Source: JAICIG01 sp035532215 (GTDB lineage Bacteria; Planctomycetota; Planctomycetia; Pirellulales; JAICIG01). Taken from it: a stretch of 64,000 bases of DNA. The notes beneath the pieces were generated by a model. It did no database searches. It saw only the letters and a program-made list of their open reading frames with translations, and was not told the DNA's origin. A program made the position numbers and the translations under genes. Location of the stretch: the NCBI GenBank assembly GCA_035532215.1, contig DATKRK010000251.1:1-64000 (forward strand). The letters are read 5' to 3'. Shown one piece after another: positions 15,465-23,424 of this stretch. The first letter of the stretch is position 1; every line of letters begins with the position of its first letter.

Positions 15465-15780
15465 GTTCGAACCCACCATCGGGCAATTCGACAAGCGCAC
15501 CGCTTGCATCGGATGCGCACGACGCTCGGCCGCCAGACGAGCATGAACGTCTCTGAGTATATCGTGCGAAAAGGCGGAAGTAGAGCCCCTGGCGGCGTAG
15601 TTTGTAGGCAACGCCCTCGGCCGGTCAGTAGGTGGAGGGCCGGGCGCCCCCGCCCGGCCAGCCGTTTACGGAAGCTTCGTTGCTCCATGACGGGCGAGGG
15701 CGCCCGTTCCTCCATGACGGGCGAGGGCGCCCGTTGCTCCATTGCAAAGGGCGATCAGCCCGCCCCTGGCGTCGCACGTC
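15465..15780. other. upstream region of the mgs-like operon
   Basis: 316 bp between the mgsA start and the 3' end of the cyclophilin-SdrD_B gene. It contains family E repeats (15634-15740). I cannot see a convincing promoter. The frames here are low-complexity translations of the repeats. Confidence 0.6.
15634..15740. repeat. cluster of three GGAG-hairpin repeats, family E
   Basis: Forward unit at 15634-15658 (GGAGGGC CGGGCG-CCCC-CGCCCGG), inverted units at 15691-15713 and 15718-15740 (CGGGCG-AGGG-CGCCCG...CTCC), the last two in close tandem with ATGA linkers. Same design as 12378-12528. Confidence 0.8.
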
Positions 15781-18700
15781 TTAAGCGATATGCGTAAAGA
15801 ACTCGTCGGATGCCAGGATTTGGATGGCCGCGTTCTCAATGGCGCCCGTGCTCAGCGATGACGGGTTGTTCGTGAGCATGTTCAGCCAAGTTTGGCGTCC
15901 CGACGCGTCGATGGCCCGGTGCAGGAAGGCGGCGAAAAAGCCGTCGACCAGTTGGGCGCTCGATTCCTGCCCGTTGATGAAGGCCGTCGCGACTTGCAAC
16001 CTCGACTCGCCATTTTGCAACAGGCCGGTCCACATTGCGAGGCCGGCGGAATCGGCGGGACGCTCCACGATGTCGTTATAGAGCGCGCCAATGAAGTCGC
16101 TGTCGGTCGGGTGCAGGTTGCCGGTATACTCCTGCGAAGTGACGAAGCCGGAGACGACGGCCTCTTCGGTGGCCGAATTGCTGAAATCATTGAGCCAGAA
16201 CGCCTTGCCGGCGGCGTCGGGACTGCGGCCCAAGAACGTCTGGTAATACTGGTCGAGTTCGTTGGTTCGATGCTCGGTCGAATTCCAGACGCCGCGGGCC
16301 ACGTCGGCCCGCGTCGCCCCGTTGGCCATCTGCCCTTTCCAGTACGCTAAGCTCGCGCTGTCGGCGGCGCGCCCCAAGACGCTTTCGTAGACGGAGTTGA
16401 TGTAGGCGCCGTTCGGGTCGGATGAACTCGACGAAGACGCAGCATTGTTAGGCGAGTACGGCAAAGGCGAAAGCGTGCTCGTCACCAAGTTGCCGAAGTC
16501 CACCCCCGCTTGGGTTTGTCCGACGGTGACCGTCACGGTTTGCACGGGGGTCGTTATGGTGACCCCGTGGTTCGCCGAAACGACTTCCTTGACCGTGTAG
16601 GTTCCGGCAGGCAGCCCAATGAAGGAGAAGTTTCCGTTGGCGTCGGTGGTCGTCGAGGGATTATTCGGCCCCGGAACGCCGGAGCCGTCCTTGTCGATGA
16701 ACACCGTTCGCCCGGCCAGCCCCGGTTCGCCGGAATCGAGTTTGCCGTTGAGATTGTTGTCCGCAAAGACCGTACCGGTGATGTTCGGCGTCGTGGTGTC
16801 GACGGCTTCGCCGAAATTCACGTTGCTCGTGGCCTGGCCGGCGGTCACGGTCACCGTTTCGAGCGGGGGCGTGGAAAGGACCGTGCCCGAGGGGATCACC
16901 TCGCGAACGGTGTAGGTTCCGGCCGCCATCGCCAAAAAGGCGTAAGTGCCGTTGGAACTGGTCACGGTCGTCGGCTCGCCGGAATCAAGCTTGCCGTTGT
17001 TGTTCGAATCGATGTAGACCGTCCGTCCCGACACGCCCTGCTCGCCCGAATCGAGTTGGCCGTTGCCGTTGGAGTCGGTGAACACCGTGCCGGTGATCGA
17101 GGGCCGATCGCCGAAATTCACGCCGGACGTCGTGTGGGCGGCGCTGACCGCGATGGTTTGCGTGCCGGTGGTCAGCGTCACGCCCGTCGGCAGGACTTCC
17201 ATCACGGTGTATGTGCCCGGAGCAATTCCGGTGAACGAGTAATTGCCGTTGCTGTCGGTGACGGTCTTGGGGTTGTTGGCGGGCGAGCCGGTATTGTCGA
17301 CGTTGAGAAACACCGTTTGGCCCGGCACGCCCGGTTCGCTGGAATCGAACTGCGCGTTGCCGTTTTCGTCGATGAATACCGAGCCGGTGATCGCCGGCAA
17401 CTCACCGAAGTCGATGTTCTGCACGGTGTTGCCGTTGGTCACGGCGGCCGTTTGGGTTGTCGCCGTGGTCAAAGTCACGTTCGTGGACAGCACTTCCATC
17501 ACCTGATACGTTCCGGCGGCCAGACCCGAAAACACGAAGTTGCCGCTGGCGTCGGTGGTGGTCGAAGGGTTGCTGGCATCGGGGACTCCCGTGTTGTCCA
17601 CGTTCAGAAACACCGTGCGGCCGGCGACGCCCGCTTCCCCCGAATCGAGCGTGCCGTTGCCGTTGAGATCGGTGAACACCGTGCCTTCGATCGACGGACC
17701 CTCGCCGAGGTTGACGCCGGTCGTGGTCTGGTTGGCCGTGACCGTCACGTCTTGGTTCGTCGTGGTCAAAGTAACCCCGGCCGCCACGACTTCGCGCACC
17801 TTGTAGGTTCCAGCGGCGAGACCGGTGAAATAGTATTTGCCGAGCGAATCGGTGGTCGTCGAAGGATTGTTGGCGTCGGGCGCACCCGTGCCATCGTTGT
17901 TGAGAAACACCGTGCGGCCCGCCAAGCCGATGTCGCCCGCGTCGAACGTGCCGTTGGTGTTCATGTCGACGAACACGGTGCCGGAGATCGAAGGCGGCAC
18001 TTCGCCGAAGTTGATCGCCGACGTGACCTGTCCGGCGGTTACGGTGATGTTTTGCGCGGGGGTGGTGATCTGCGTGCCTGCGGGCGCTACCTCCTTGACG
18101 GTGTAATTCCCGGCAGCGATGCCCATGAAGTAATACAGGCCCTGGGCATTGGTCGTGGTCTGCGGATCGCTGGCGGTGAGCGAGCCGGTTCCGCTTTGAT
18201 CGATGTACACCGTTCGCCCGGCAATCGCCTGTTCGCCCGAGTCGGCCTGGCCGTTTTTATTCGCGTCGATGAACACCAGGCCGTCGATCGACGGCAATTC
18301 GCCGAACACCAGGCCCGAGGCGCCGCTGCCGGAGCCGACCGTCGCCGTTTGCGTGCCCGTCGTCAGCGTGACGCCCGAGGGCAGTTGCACCATCACCGTG
18401 TAAGTTCCGGCCGCCTGGCCGTTGAAGGAAAACGTGCCGGTGGAGGAGCTGGTCGTGTGCGGGTTGTTGGTCGGCGAGCCGGAGTTGTCGACGTTCAAAA
18501 ACACGGTGGCGCCCACAAGGCCGGGTTCGCCCGAATCCATCGCGCCGTTGCCGTTGAGATCGACGAACACCGTGCCGGAAATCGACGGCTGCTCGCCGAA
18601 GTTGGTCCCCGAGGTCGTTTGGCCGGAAGTGACCGTGATAGTTTGCGTGCCGGTCGTGAGCGTAACCCCTGAGGGCAGCACTTCGCGCACGGTGTAAGTT

Positions 18701-19560
18701 CCCGCTGCCAACCCGGCGAAGGTGTAATTGCCGTTGGCGTCGGTCGTGGTCTGCGGATCGCTGGCGGTCAGCGAGCCGGTTCCGCCTTGATCGATGTACA
18801 CCGTTCGCCCGGCCACGCCTTGCTCGCCGGAATCCATCTGCCCGTTGCCGTTGACGTCGCTGAAGACCGTGCCGTCGATGCTGTCGAGCGTGACGGAGCT
18901 GATGCGGACGAGTTGATTGTTCGAGCCCACCGGCAACGATTGGAACGTGCTGCTGTCGGCCGCCGTGGTGGGAACCGCGGCGATGGCGTTGACCACTTGC
19001 ATGCCATTGCCGATGATTTTGCCGAACACGGCGTACCCGCCGCTGTTGCTCGCTCCTAGCGTGTTCGTGTTGTCGACGGTGTTGATGAACCACTCGTCGG
19101 TGGCGCTGTTCGCGACGCTGGTCCTGGCCATGGCCACGGTGCCGGCGATGTTCGGCAAATTGTATTCCAGCGGGATCGGCGCGTTCGTCGGAATCGTGGT
19201 GAACTGCGAAGTGCTGGTGTAGGTCGTCGTGGACGACGTGAAGCCGCCGGTTTGCACGATGAAGTTCGGCACCGAGCGGTGGAAGATCGTATCCGTAAAG
19301 GCGCCGCTCTCGATGTAGCTCAGGAAGTTGGCGACGCTCTGCGGAGCGGCGCTCGGCAGCAATTCGATCTGGAAGTTTCCGTAATTGGTATCGACCGTCA
19401 CGATCGGGTCGGAGCTCAGATACCAACGGGCTTCGAGCCGTTCGGCGCCAAAAGAGCGACCGGAAACGCCCTGAAGGCGGTCTCGGCGAGGAGGGCGACG
19501 GCGAGCAGTGCGTGAACGCTTCGAACCAGCAAATGTGTGCAGAAAAGACGACCCCAGCAT
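15781..19560 (-). CDS. cyclophilin - SdrD_B repeat - DUF4214 surface protein
   Basis: 1,259 residues. Start at ATG 19560, with GGGAG nine nt upstream; a TTG at 19569 is less likely. Order: basic leader ending ERLEARWYLSS, a LEPR-XLL-type planctomycete export motif; a cyclophilin-type peptidyl-prolyl isomerase (about residues 50-230) with TNYGNFQIELLP, FHRSVPNFIVQTGGF (catalytic Arg, Phe, Gln), NIAGTVAMAR and FINTVDN; eight SdrD_B-like repeats of about 100 residues (about 230-1030), each starting like ISGTVFVDLNGNG..DSGE, with DxNxNGxxD calcium-binding loops; then about 210 residues of DUF4214 units (YINSVYESVLGRAADSASLAYW and relatives). Probably exported and held at the cell surface, the Ca-stabilised repeats forming a stalk. 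A folding enzyme on such a stalk is unusual. It has no dockerin, LPXTG or PEP-CTERM signal. Confidence 0.87.
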   Translation of the reverse strand: MLGSSFLHTFAGSKRSRTARRRPPRRDRLQGVSGRSFGAERLEARWYLSSDPIVTVDTNYGNFQIELLPSAAPQSVANFLSYIESGAFTDTIFHRSVPNFIVQTGGFTSSTTTYTSTSQFTTIPTNAPIPLEYNLPNIAGTVAMARTSVANSATDEWFINTVDNTNTLGASNSGGYAVFGKIIGNGMQVVNAIAAVPTTAADSSTFQSLPVGSNNQLVRISSVTLDSIDGTVFSDVNGNGQMDSGEQGVAGRTVYIDQGGTGSLTASDPQTTTDANGNYTFAGLAAGTYTVREVLPSGVTLTTGTQTITVTSGQTTSGTNFGEQPSISGTVFVDLNGNGAMDSGEPGLVGATVFLNVDNSGSPTNNPHTTSSSTGTFSFNGQAAGTYTVMVQLPSGVTLTTGTQTATVGSGSGASGLVFGELPSIDGLVFIDANKNGQADSGEQAIAGRTVYIDQSGTGSLTASDPQTTTNAQGLYYFMGIAAGNYTVKEVAPAGTQITTPAQNITVTAGQVTSAINFGEVPPSISGTVFVDMNTNGTFDAGDIGLAGRTVFLNNDGTGAPDANNPSTTTDSLGKYYFTGLAAGTYKVREVVAAGVTLTTTNQDVTVTANQTTTGVNLGEGPSIEGTVFTDLNGNGTLDSGEAGVAGRTVFLNVDNTGVPDASNPSTTTDASGNFVFSGLAAGTYQVMEVLSTNVTLTTATTQTAAVTNGNTVQNIDFGELPAITGSVFIDENGNAQFDSSEPGVPGQTVFLNVDNTGSPANNPKTVTDSNGNYSFTGIAPGTYTVMEVLPTGVTLTTGTQTIAVSAAHTTSGVNFGDRPSITGTVFTDSNGNGQLDSGEQGVSGRTVYIDSNNNGKLDSGEPTTVTSSNGTYAFLAMAAGTYTVREVIPSGTVLSTPPLETVTVTAGQATSNVNFGEAVDTTTPNITGTVFADNNLNGKLDSGEPGLAGRTVFIDKDGSGVPGPNNPSTTTDANGNFSFIGLPAGTYTVKEVVSANHGVTITTPVQTVTVTVGQTQAGVDFGNLVTSTLSPLPYSPNNAASSSSSSDPNGAYINSVYESVLGRAADSASLAYWKGQMANGATRADVARGVWNSTEHRTNELDQYYQTFLGRSPDAAGKAFWLNDFSNSATEEAVVSGFVTSQEYTGNLHPTDSDFIGALYNDIVERPADSAGLAMWTGLLQNGESRLQVATAFINGQESSAQLVDGFFAAFLHRAIDASGRQTWLNMLTNNPSSLSTGAIENAAIQILASDEFFTHIA

Positions 19561-19941
19561 GAAAATCAACTCCCAAAGCCTCGAAAGTCCCGGTAAGATT
19601 CATTAAAACCGCCGATTTCAAACGCGGCAAGGAAAAAGCTGCGTTTGGCGGGCAGACTGCGGGAGAATCCGAACGTTAGGGCTGCGCTTGCTTGTCCGAA
19701 TGTGCGTTTTCGCTCGCACTCAAGCGCTGTAAAAGCGAAACGCTGCACTAAAAACAACGGCCCCCCGCGACCGTCTGATCGAGCAGGCGTCGATACGCCA
19801 AAAAGCGTATGCCGTTTGCGTCAAGTCGATTGCACTTTTGCAGATACGACTTTCAAAAAGTTGCTCCGCGCCAACTCGTTCGTTAGACTGCCGCACAAGA
19901 TTGCTACGGATTTCGTCAATCGGTCACTCGGGAGCCTGGCA
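19561..19941. other. intergenic region between divergent genes
   Basis: About 380 bp, less GC-rich than its surroundings, between the surface-protein gene (minus) and the H1-like gene (plus). It must hold two promoters, but I see no clear -35/-10 pair, RNA or repeat. Confidence 0.5.
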
Positions 19942-20400
19942 ATGGCGAAAAGAAAGTCGTCCGCGAAGAAACCGGTAAAGCAAGGGGCCAAGCTCCTTCA
20001 GGCCGCCAAGAAGTCGCCGAAGAAGGCCCCTTCGAGAACAAAGCCGGTCAAAATACGAGCGCGGAAAAAAGTCGCCGCCAAGAAGACTGCCGCCAAGAAG
20101 ACTGCCGCCAAGAAAAAGGCGGCCTCAAAACGGCTGCCGACCAAGCGGGCGGCGGCGAAGCCCTCCCAAAAGTCCAAGCCCGTGGCCAAAAAAGCGGCGC
20201 CGCGCTCGAAGCCTGCGGCGCAATCGCCGGCGAGCATGCCCGTCGGACCCGCACAACCGCCGATGGTCGAATCGGTCGCCGCGCAGCCGGCGGACCTCGG
20301 CTCCCTGCTGACGCCGGGCCTCGCTGAGATCATGGAAGACATCGACGCCGACGACGGGAGAATGGCCGGCGACGACGCCACTTGGCTGGAAGAAGACTGA
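19942..20400 (+). CDS. Lys/Ala-rich histone H1-like protein
   Basis: 152 residues from ATG 19942 (MAKRKSSAKKPVKQGAKL). The first two thirds are Lys/Ala/Pro repeats (KKTAAKKTAAKKKAASKR), like bacterial histone H1-like nucleoid proteins and the basic tails of AlgP/HupB-type proteins. The last 45 residues switch to an acidic tail, DIDADDGRMAGDDATWLEED. The basic part would bind DNA (or RNA) without sequence preference; the acidic tail may moderate it. The long open frame upstream to 19645 has no ribosome binding site and a different composition. The next intact gene on the same strand is also basic with a possible DNA-binding role. Confidence 0.7.
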   Translation: MAKRKSSAKKPVKQGAKLLQAAKKSPKKAPSRTKPVKIRARKKVAAKKTAAKKTAAKKKAASKRLPTKRAAAKPSQKSKPVAKKAAPRSKPAAQSPASMPVGPAQPPMVESVAAQPADLGSLLTPGLAEIMEDIDADDGRMAGDDATWLEED

Positions 20401-20419
20401 ACCACTTCGTCCAGCTCGC

Positions 20420-20745
20420 TCAGGACCACAACGCCCGAACTTGCTGGCGGATGTTCTGGCGCGTGTCCGCGGAAGGCGTTGCGCCCGCCGATTCGTCATC
20501 GGCCGCAACAGCGGCCGCCGAGCACGTGAAGCGCCGCTTCACGCCGGCCGGCAGAAAGCGGCTGAGTTGCGCGTAGCCAAACTGGTCGCTCGAGCGGCCT
20601 CGATAGGCATGGAAGTATTTCTGCGGAAAGCAGACATAGAGCCAATCTTTGGCGCGAGTCAGCGCCACGTAGAACAACCGACGTTCTTCCTCGATTTGTT
20701 CAGCCGAGCCCGTCGCCATGTCCGAAGGAATATTTCCATCAACCC
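20420..20745 (-). pseudogene. C-terminal remnant of a UvrD/PcrA-type helicase
   Basis: The frame gives DGNIPSDMATG then EEERRLFYVALTRAKDWLYV, the helicase motif VI region of superfamily 1 UvrD/Rep/PcrA helicases, followed by a plausible C-terminus ending at the stop at 20420 (about 108 residues). The upstream sequence on this strand (20746 to about 20950) no longer resembles a helicase and the remaining 500 or more residues of a normal enzyme are missing. It is therefore a decayed fragment. The frame extends to 20860, but the first 38 residues look unrelated. Confidence 0.75.
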
Positions 20746-21070
20746 CGATAAAACGCCTTGTTCGTTCGTCGCGTGCGTGCTTGCGCGATCGTGCATCCGT
20801 GCAATTCTCCCATCGAGAGGCATCCCCAACCGCAGGCGATTGTACTGCACGCGGCCTCAAGCAAGCTACCGAATTCAGCAGCTTTTTGGCGAGGGGCTAT
20901 AGAATCGCCTGTTTCGGGGCGGAATCGGCTTTCGAGTTTCTTTCGCCCTAGTCCGGGTTGCAGGATTTGTAAGTCGAGGGTGGTTGCAAACTTTCAGGTA
21001 TCAATCTATGGTTGTAACATACGAAAGCGGGTCAGCATCTTTTTTCATTACGGAATCGTTCTCTCCGCCA

Positions 21071-21649
21071 ATGGCAAAGAAAACTTCTCAAGAGGGCACG
21101 AGCAAGAGCGACTTAGCTCGTCAGTATCTCTCCAGGCATCCCGGCGCGAGCGTTGCTCAAATTACTGATGGACTGAAAGCCGAGGGAGTCGAAATCTCGA
21201 AGGCTTTGGCGAGCAAGATCAAGTACGGTCGCTCGGCGAATGGCGCGACGAAGAAGCGGGGCGGTCGCCGCAAGGGCGCCGGCGGCAGCGTCGCCGGCGG
21301 CAGCGTCGCCGGCGGCAGCGTCGCCGCGGGCTCCACGAGCAAGGCCGAGGCGATTCGCCAATCGATTCGGCGGTTCGGCAAGCGCTTTCGCCCGCGCGAC
21401 GTGATCGCCGATCTGGCCGAAAAAGGCGTCGAAGTTTCTTCGGCGCAGGTCAGCACGATCGCCAAGACAATGGGCATGCGTCCGCGACGCAAGGGCCGCG
21501 GCCCGGCGGCGACCGGCGCTCGCCCGGCCGCCACTCGCTCTGAGGAATTATCGCTGGCCGCACTGGTCGCGACGAAACGGTTAAGCGACCAACTGGGCGG
21601 AATCGAAAACGTCAAATCGGCTCTCGACGCGCTGTCCAAGATCCTCTAG
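21071..21649 (+). CDS. basic protein with two related helical domains, possibly DNA-binding
   Basis: 192 residues from ATG 21071 (MAKKTSQEGTSKSDLARQYL); an earlier in-frame start (20984) would add AT-rich, unrelated sequence. Two similar helical segments, about residues 10-60 (SKSDLARQYLSRHPGASVAQITDGL...) and 95-145 (SKAEAIRQSIRRFGKRFRPRDVIADL), each ending in the pattern EGVEISKALASKIKYG / KGVEVSSAQVSTIAKTMG, read as a duplicated helix-turn-helix-like domain. Between them lies a basic Gly-rich linker with three GGSVA units, and after them a basic RRKGRGP patch. The C-terminus is a short helical tail. A chromosome-binding or regulatory role is inferred; the family is not named here. A terminator-like hairpin follows. 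Confidence 0.72.
   Translation: MAKKTSQEGTSKSDLARQYLSRHPGASVAQITDGLKAEGVEISKALASKIKYGRSANGATKKRGGRRKGAGGSVAGGSVAGGSVAAGSTSKAEAIRQSIRRFGKRFRPRDVIADLAEKGVEVSSAQVSTIAKTMGMRPRRKGRGPAATGARPAATRSEELSLAALVATKRLSDQLGGIENVKSALDALSKIL
21281..21325 (+). repeat. three tandem 15-bp repeats encoding GGSVA
   Basis: GGCGGCAGCGTCGCC three times in tandem, in frame within the linker of the two-domain basic protein. Copy number may vary by slippage and would only lengthen the linker. Confidence 0.85.
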
Positions 21650-22022
21650 TCGCCCCCGGCTCTATTGATCTCCGTCCACGGAACCCGCTGCGGTCTTAAC
21701 GGCCGTAGCGGGTTTTCAGTAGCGCGGCCTCGCCCGCGTGGCGCTGGGATGCCGAACGGGCGCCTGGCGGGAAAATCCGATCTAGAGTCGCCACGTCTTG
21801 CGGCGATGCGTTTGTTTGGCTTTCCACGCCTCGGCTTTGCCCCGCCCGGTCTCGCTCGACGAAGATCATCCCGATCGCTTGTACGACACGGCCCGCGAAC
21901 CCCTCGATTACATTTCAGCAAGCTTGCCGGCGCAAAAGATCGGTTCGCAGGCTGGCGCCGTAATAGGCGTGTGCCGACCTCATTTCGAGGGCCGGCGTTG
22001 CACGGCCTGGGGAGCACATGTC
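21650..22022. other. intergenic region
   Basis: About 370 bp with a terminator-like hairpin at 21682-21716. The long frames through it are continuations of out-of-frame sequence. Nothing else recognised, apart from the GGGGAG ribosome binding site at about 22010-22015. Confidence 0.5.
21682..21716 (+). terminator. rho-independent-like terminator
   Basis: AACCCGCTGCGG - N9 - CCGTAGCGGGTT followed by TT: 12-bp stem with one G:T-type mismatch, 32 bp after the stop at 21649. The T-run is short, so efficiency is uncertain. Confidence 0.65.
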
Positions 22023-22403
22023 ATGCGAAGCTTGCTGCTGGCGACTCTCGTGATTGGATCGGGATGGTTCGTTTCCGAGGCCCGCGCGCAAGGGGGCCTG
22101 GGCTATGTCGGCGGGCCTTACATCGCCGGCGCCGGAGTCCCGGCATTCGCCATGCAGGGCATTTACTCTGGCGGATATGGCTACTATCCCGGCGGATATG
22201 GCCCAGCGTCGTATTTTCCGGGCGCGGCATGGCAGGGTTACCCGGCGCCGATGTTCCCCCGCGGGACAGTGTATACTGGCTACCGCGGCCATATTCCCAC
22301 TTACGGTTATCGCAGCCTTGGGCGGGGCCGCACGTTCGGATCGTATCAGCCGCGGTTTTACGAACTTTACCAGCCGCGCGCCTACGGCATGTTCGATCGA
22401 TAA
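22023..22403 (+). CDS. small exported Gly/Tyr-rich protein
   Basis: 126 residues from ATG 22023, with a GGGGAG ribosome binding site. Clear Sec signal peptide MRSLLLATLVIGSGWFVSEA ending ARAQG. The mature part is very rich in Gly, Tyr and Pro (YSGGYGYYPGGYGPASYF), a low-complexity composition seen in small exported planctomycete proteins and in structural or envelope proteins. No known domain and no Cys in the mature part. The open frame extending to 21798 starts in intergenic sequence and is not used. It stands alone, 268 bp ahead of the tetR promoter and gene. Confidence 0.72.
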   Translation: MRSLLLATLVIGSGWFVSEARAQGGLGYVGGPYIAGAGVPAFAMQGIYSGGYGYYPGGYGPASYFPGAAWQGYPAPMFPRGTVYTGYRGHIPTYGYRSLGRGRTFGSYQPRFYELYQPRAYGMFDR

Positions 22404-22604
22404 ACCTGCCGCGAGTCGTTCGCCGACCGCGTCGCCCATGGCGATTTGGCGGCGTGTCGTGGCGTTTCGCCCCGCCACGATAGCACTGCCATGGCGAGGG
22501 GCTTGGAGCACGCTCGTCCCTAGATTGTTGGACCGGGAAAACAAGGCGCTTGGGCTGTCGCCGCCTGAGGCGACGGCCCGAGGCGCCCCGATGTGCCAAC
22601 GGCG

Positions 22605-22654
22605 TTGACATGGCAGGGGGACCGCTTAGAATTGGGTAGAACTGACCAGTCAGT
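22605..22654 (+). promoter_or_regulatory. sigma70-type promoter with overlapping TetR operator
   Basis: TTGACA (22605-22610), 16-bp spacer, TAGAAT (22627-22632). Beginning nine bases after the -10 box, over the likely start site, is the inverted repeat ACTGAC-CA-GTCAGT (22641-22654). The site is 17 bp upstream of the tetR start. A dimeric TetR-family repressor bound there would block its own transcription and that of the efflux genes downstream. Confidence 0.7.
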
Positions 22655-22671
22655 CCGCCCAAGGTCCGGCC

Positions 22672-23337
22672 ATGAAACAAGCCGCCGTCTCAAAACCCCG
22701 CCCCCCCGCCGAGACCCCACATCAGGTCAACCGCCGCGAAGAAATTCTCGATGCGGCCACTCGGCTCTTTGCCCAACACGGCTATGCCAATACCGATACG
22801 CAACTGCTCGCCGACGAGTTGCACGTCGGCAAGGGCACTCTGTACCGCTATTTTGGCAGCAAGCAAGAGCTGTTTCTAGCGGCCGTCGACCGGGGCATGC
22901 GGAAGCTTTGCGAGCATATCGATGCCTGCGTCGAGACTGTCGAAGATCCGCCCGAGAGGATTGCCCGAGTGGTTCACTCCTACCTCGGCTTTTTTGCTGA
23001 ACACCCCGAACTGGTCGAACTGCTGATTCACGAGCGGTCGCAATTCAAGGACCGCAAAAAGCCCACCTATTTCGAGCACCGCGAAGCGAACCGCGAGCGG
23101 CTGCGGAATCTCTACCGTTCGTATATTTCCGAAGGCCAGATTCGCAACATGCCCGTCGATCGCATCCTCGAGGTGTTGGGCGATTTGCTTTACGGCACGA
23201 TGTTTACGAACTATTTTTCCGGCCGGCAGACATCGGTCGAAGCCCAGGCCCGCGACATTCTCGACGTGGTGTTTCACGGCATCCTGAGCGATGTCGGCCG
23301 CCAGCGCCGCCCCCCCGTTAGCAACCCTCCCGATTAA
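22672..23337 (+). CDS. TetR/AcrR-family transcriptional regulator
   Basis: 221 residues. N-terminal helix-turn-helix at about residues 22-68 (REEILDAATRLFAQHGYAN, then LADELHVGKGTLYRYFGSK), the TetR_N pattern. The C-terminal ligand and dimer domain has the shape of AcrR-type efflux regulators (SYLGFFAEHPELVELLIHER; DLLYGTMFTNYFSGRQ). First gene of an operon with an RND adaptor and two permeases (87 bp to the adaptor). An operator-like palindrome over its own promoter suggests autorepression relieved by a compound pumped out by the efflux system; the compound is unknown. Confidence 0.9.
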   Translation: MKQAAVSKPRPPAETPHQVNRREEILDAATRLFAQHGYANTDTQLLADELHVGKGTLYRYFGSKQELFLAAVDRGMRKLCEHIDACVETVEDPPERIARVVHSYLGFFAEHPELVELLIHERSQFKDRKKPTYFEHREANRERLRNLYRSYISEGQIRNMPVDRILEVLGDLLYGTMFTNYFSGRQTSVEAQARDILDVVFHGILSDVGRQRRPPVSNPPD

Positions 23338-23424
23338 AGACTATGGCTGACGATTAACGGCGAGCGGAACTGGCCCGCCTCCGATTCGCACACTCGACGC
23401 GCCGCGTCGCTGGAGTAACCCACT

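Noticed and set aside
12378..15740. Possible G-quadruplex or riboswitch in the GC-rich clusters
   Set aside because: The regular hairpin units in facing orientation are better explained as repeats; no conserved aptamer-like core seen.
16510..18672. Plus-strand frame of 720 codons opposite the SdrD_B repeats
   Set aside because: Its repetition mirrors the SdrD_B repeats on the other strand; no ribosome binding site and no recognisable domain.
19645..19941. Upstream extension of the H1-like protein
   Set aside because: Different composition, no ribosome binding site, and the Lys/Ala-rich protein has a natural start at 19942.
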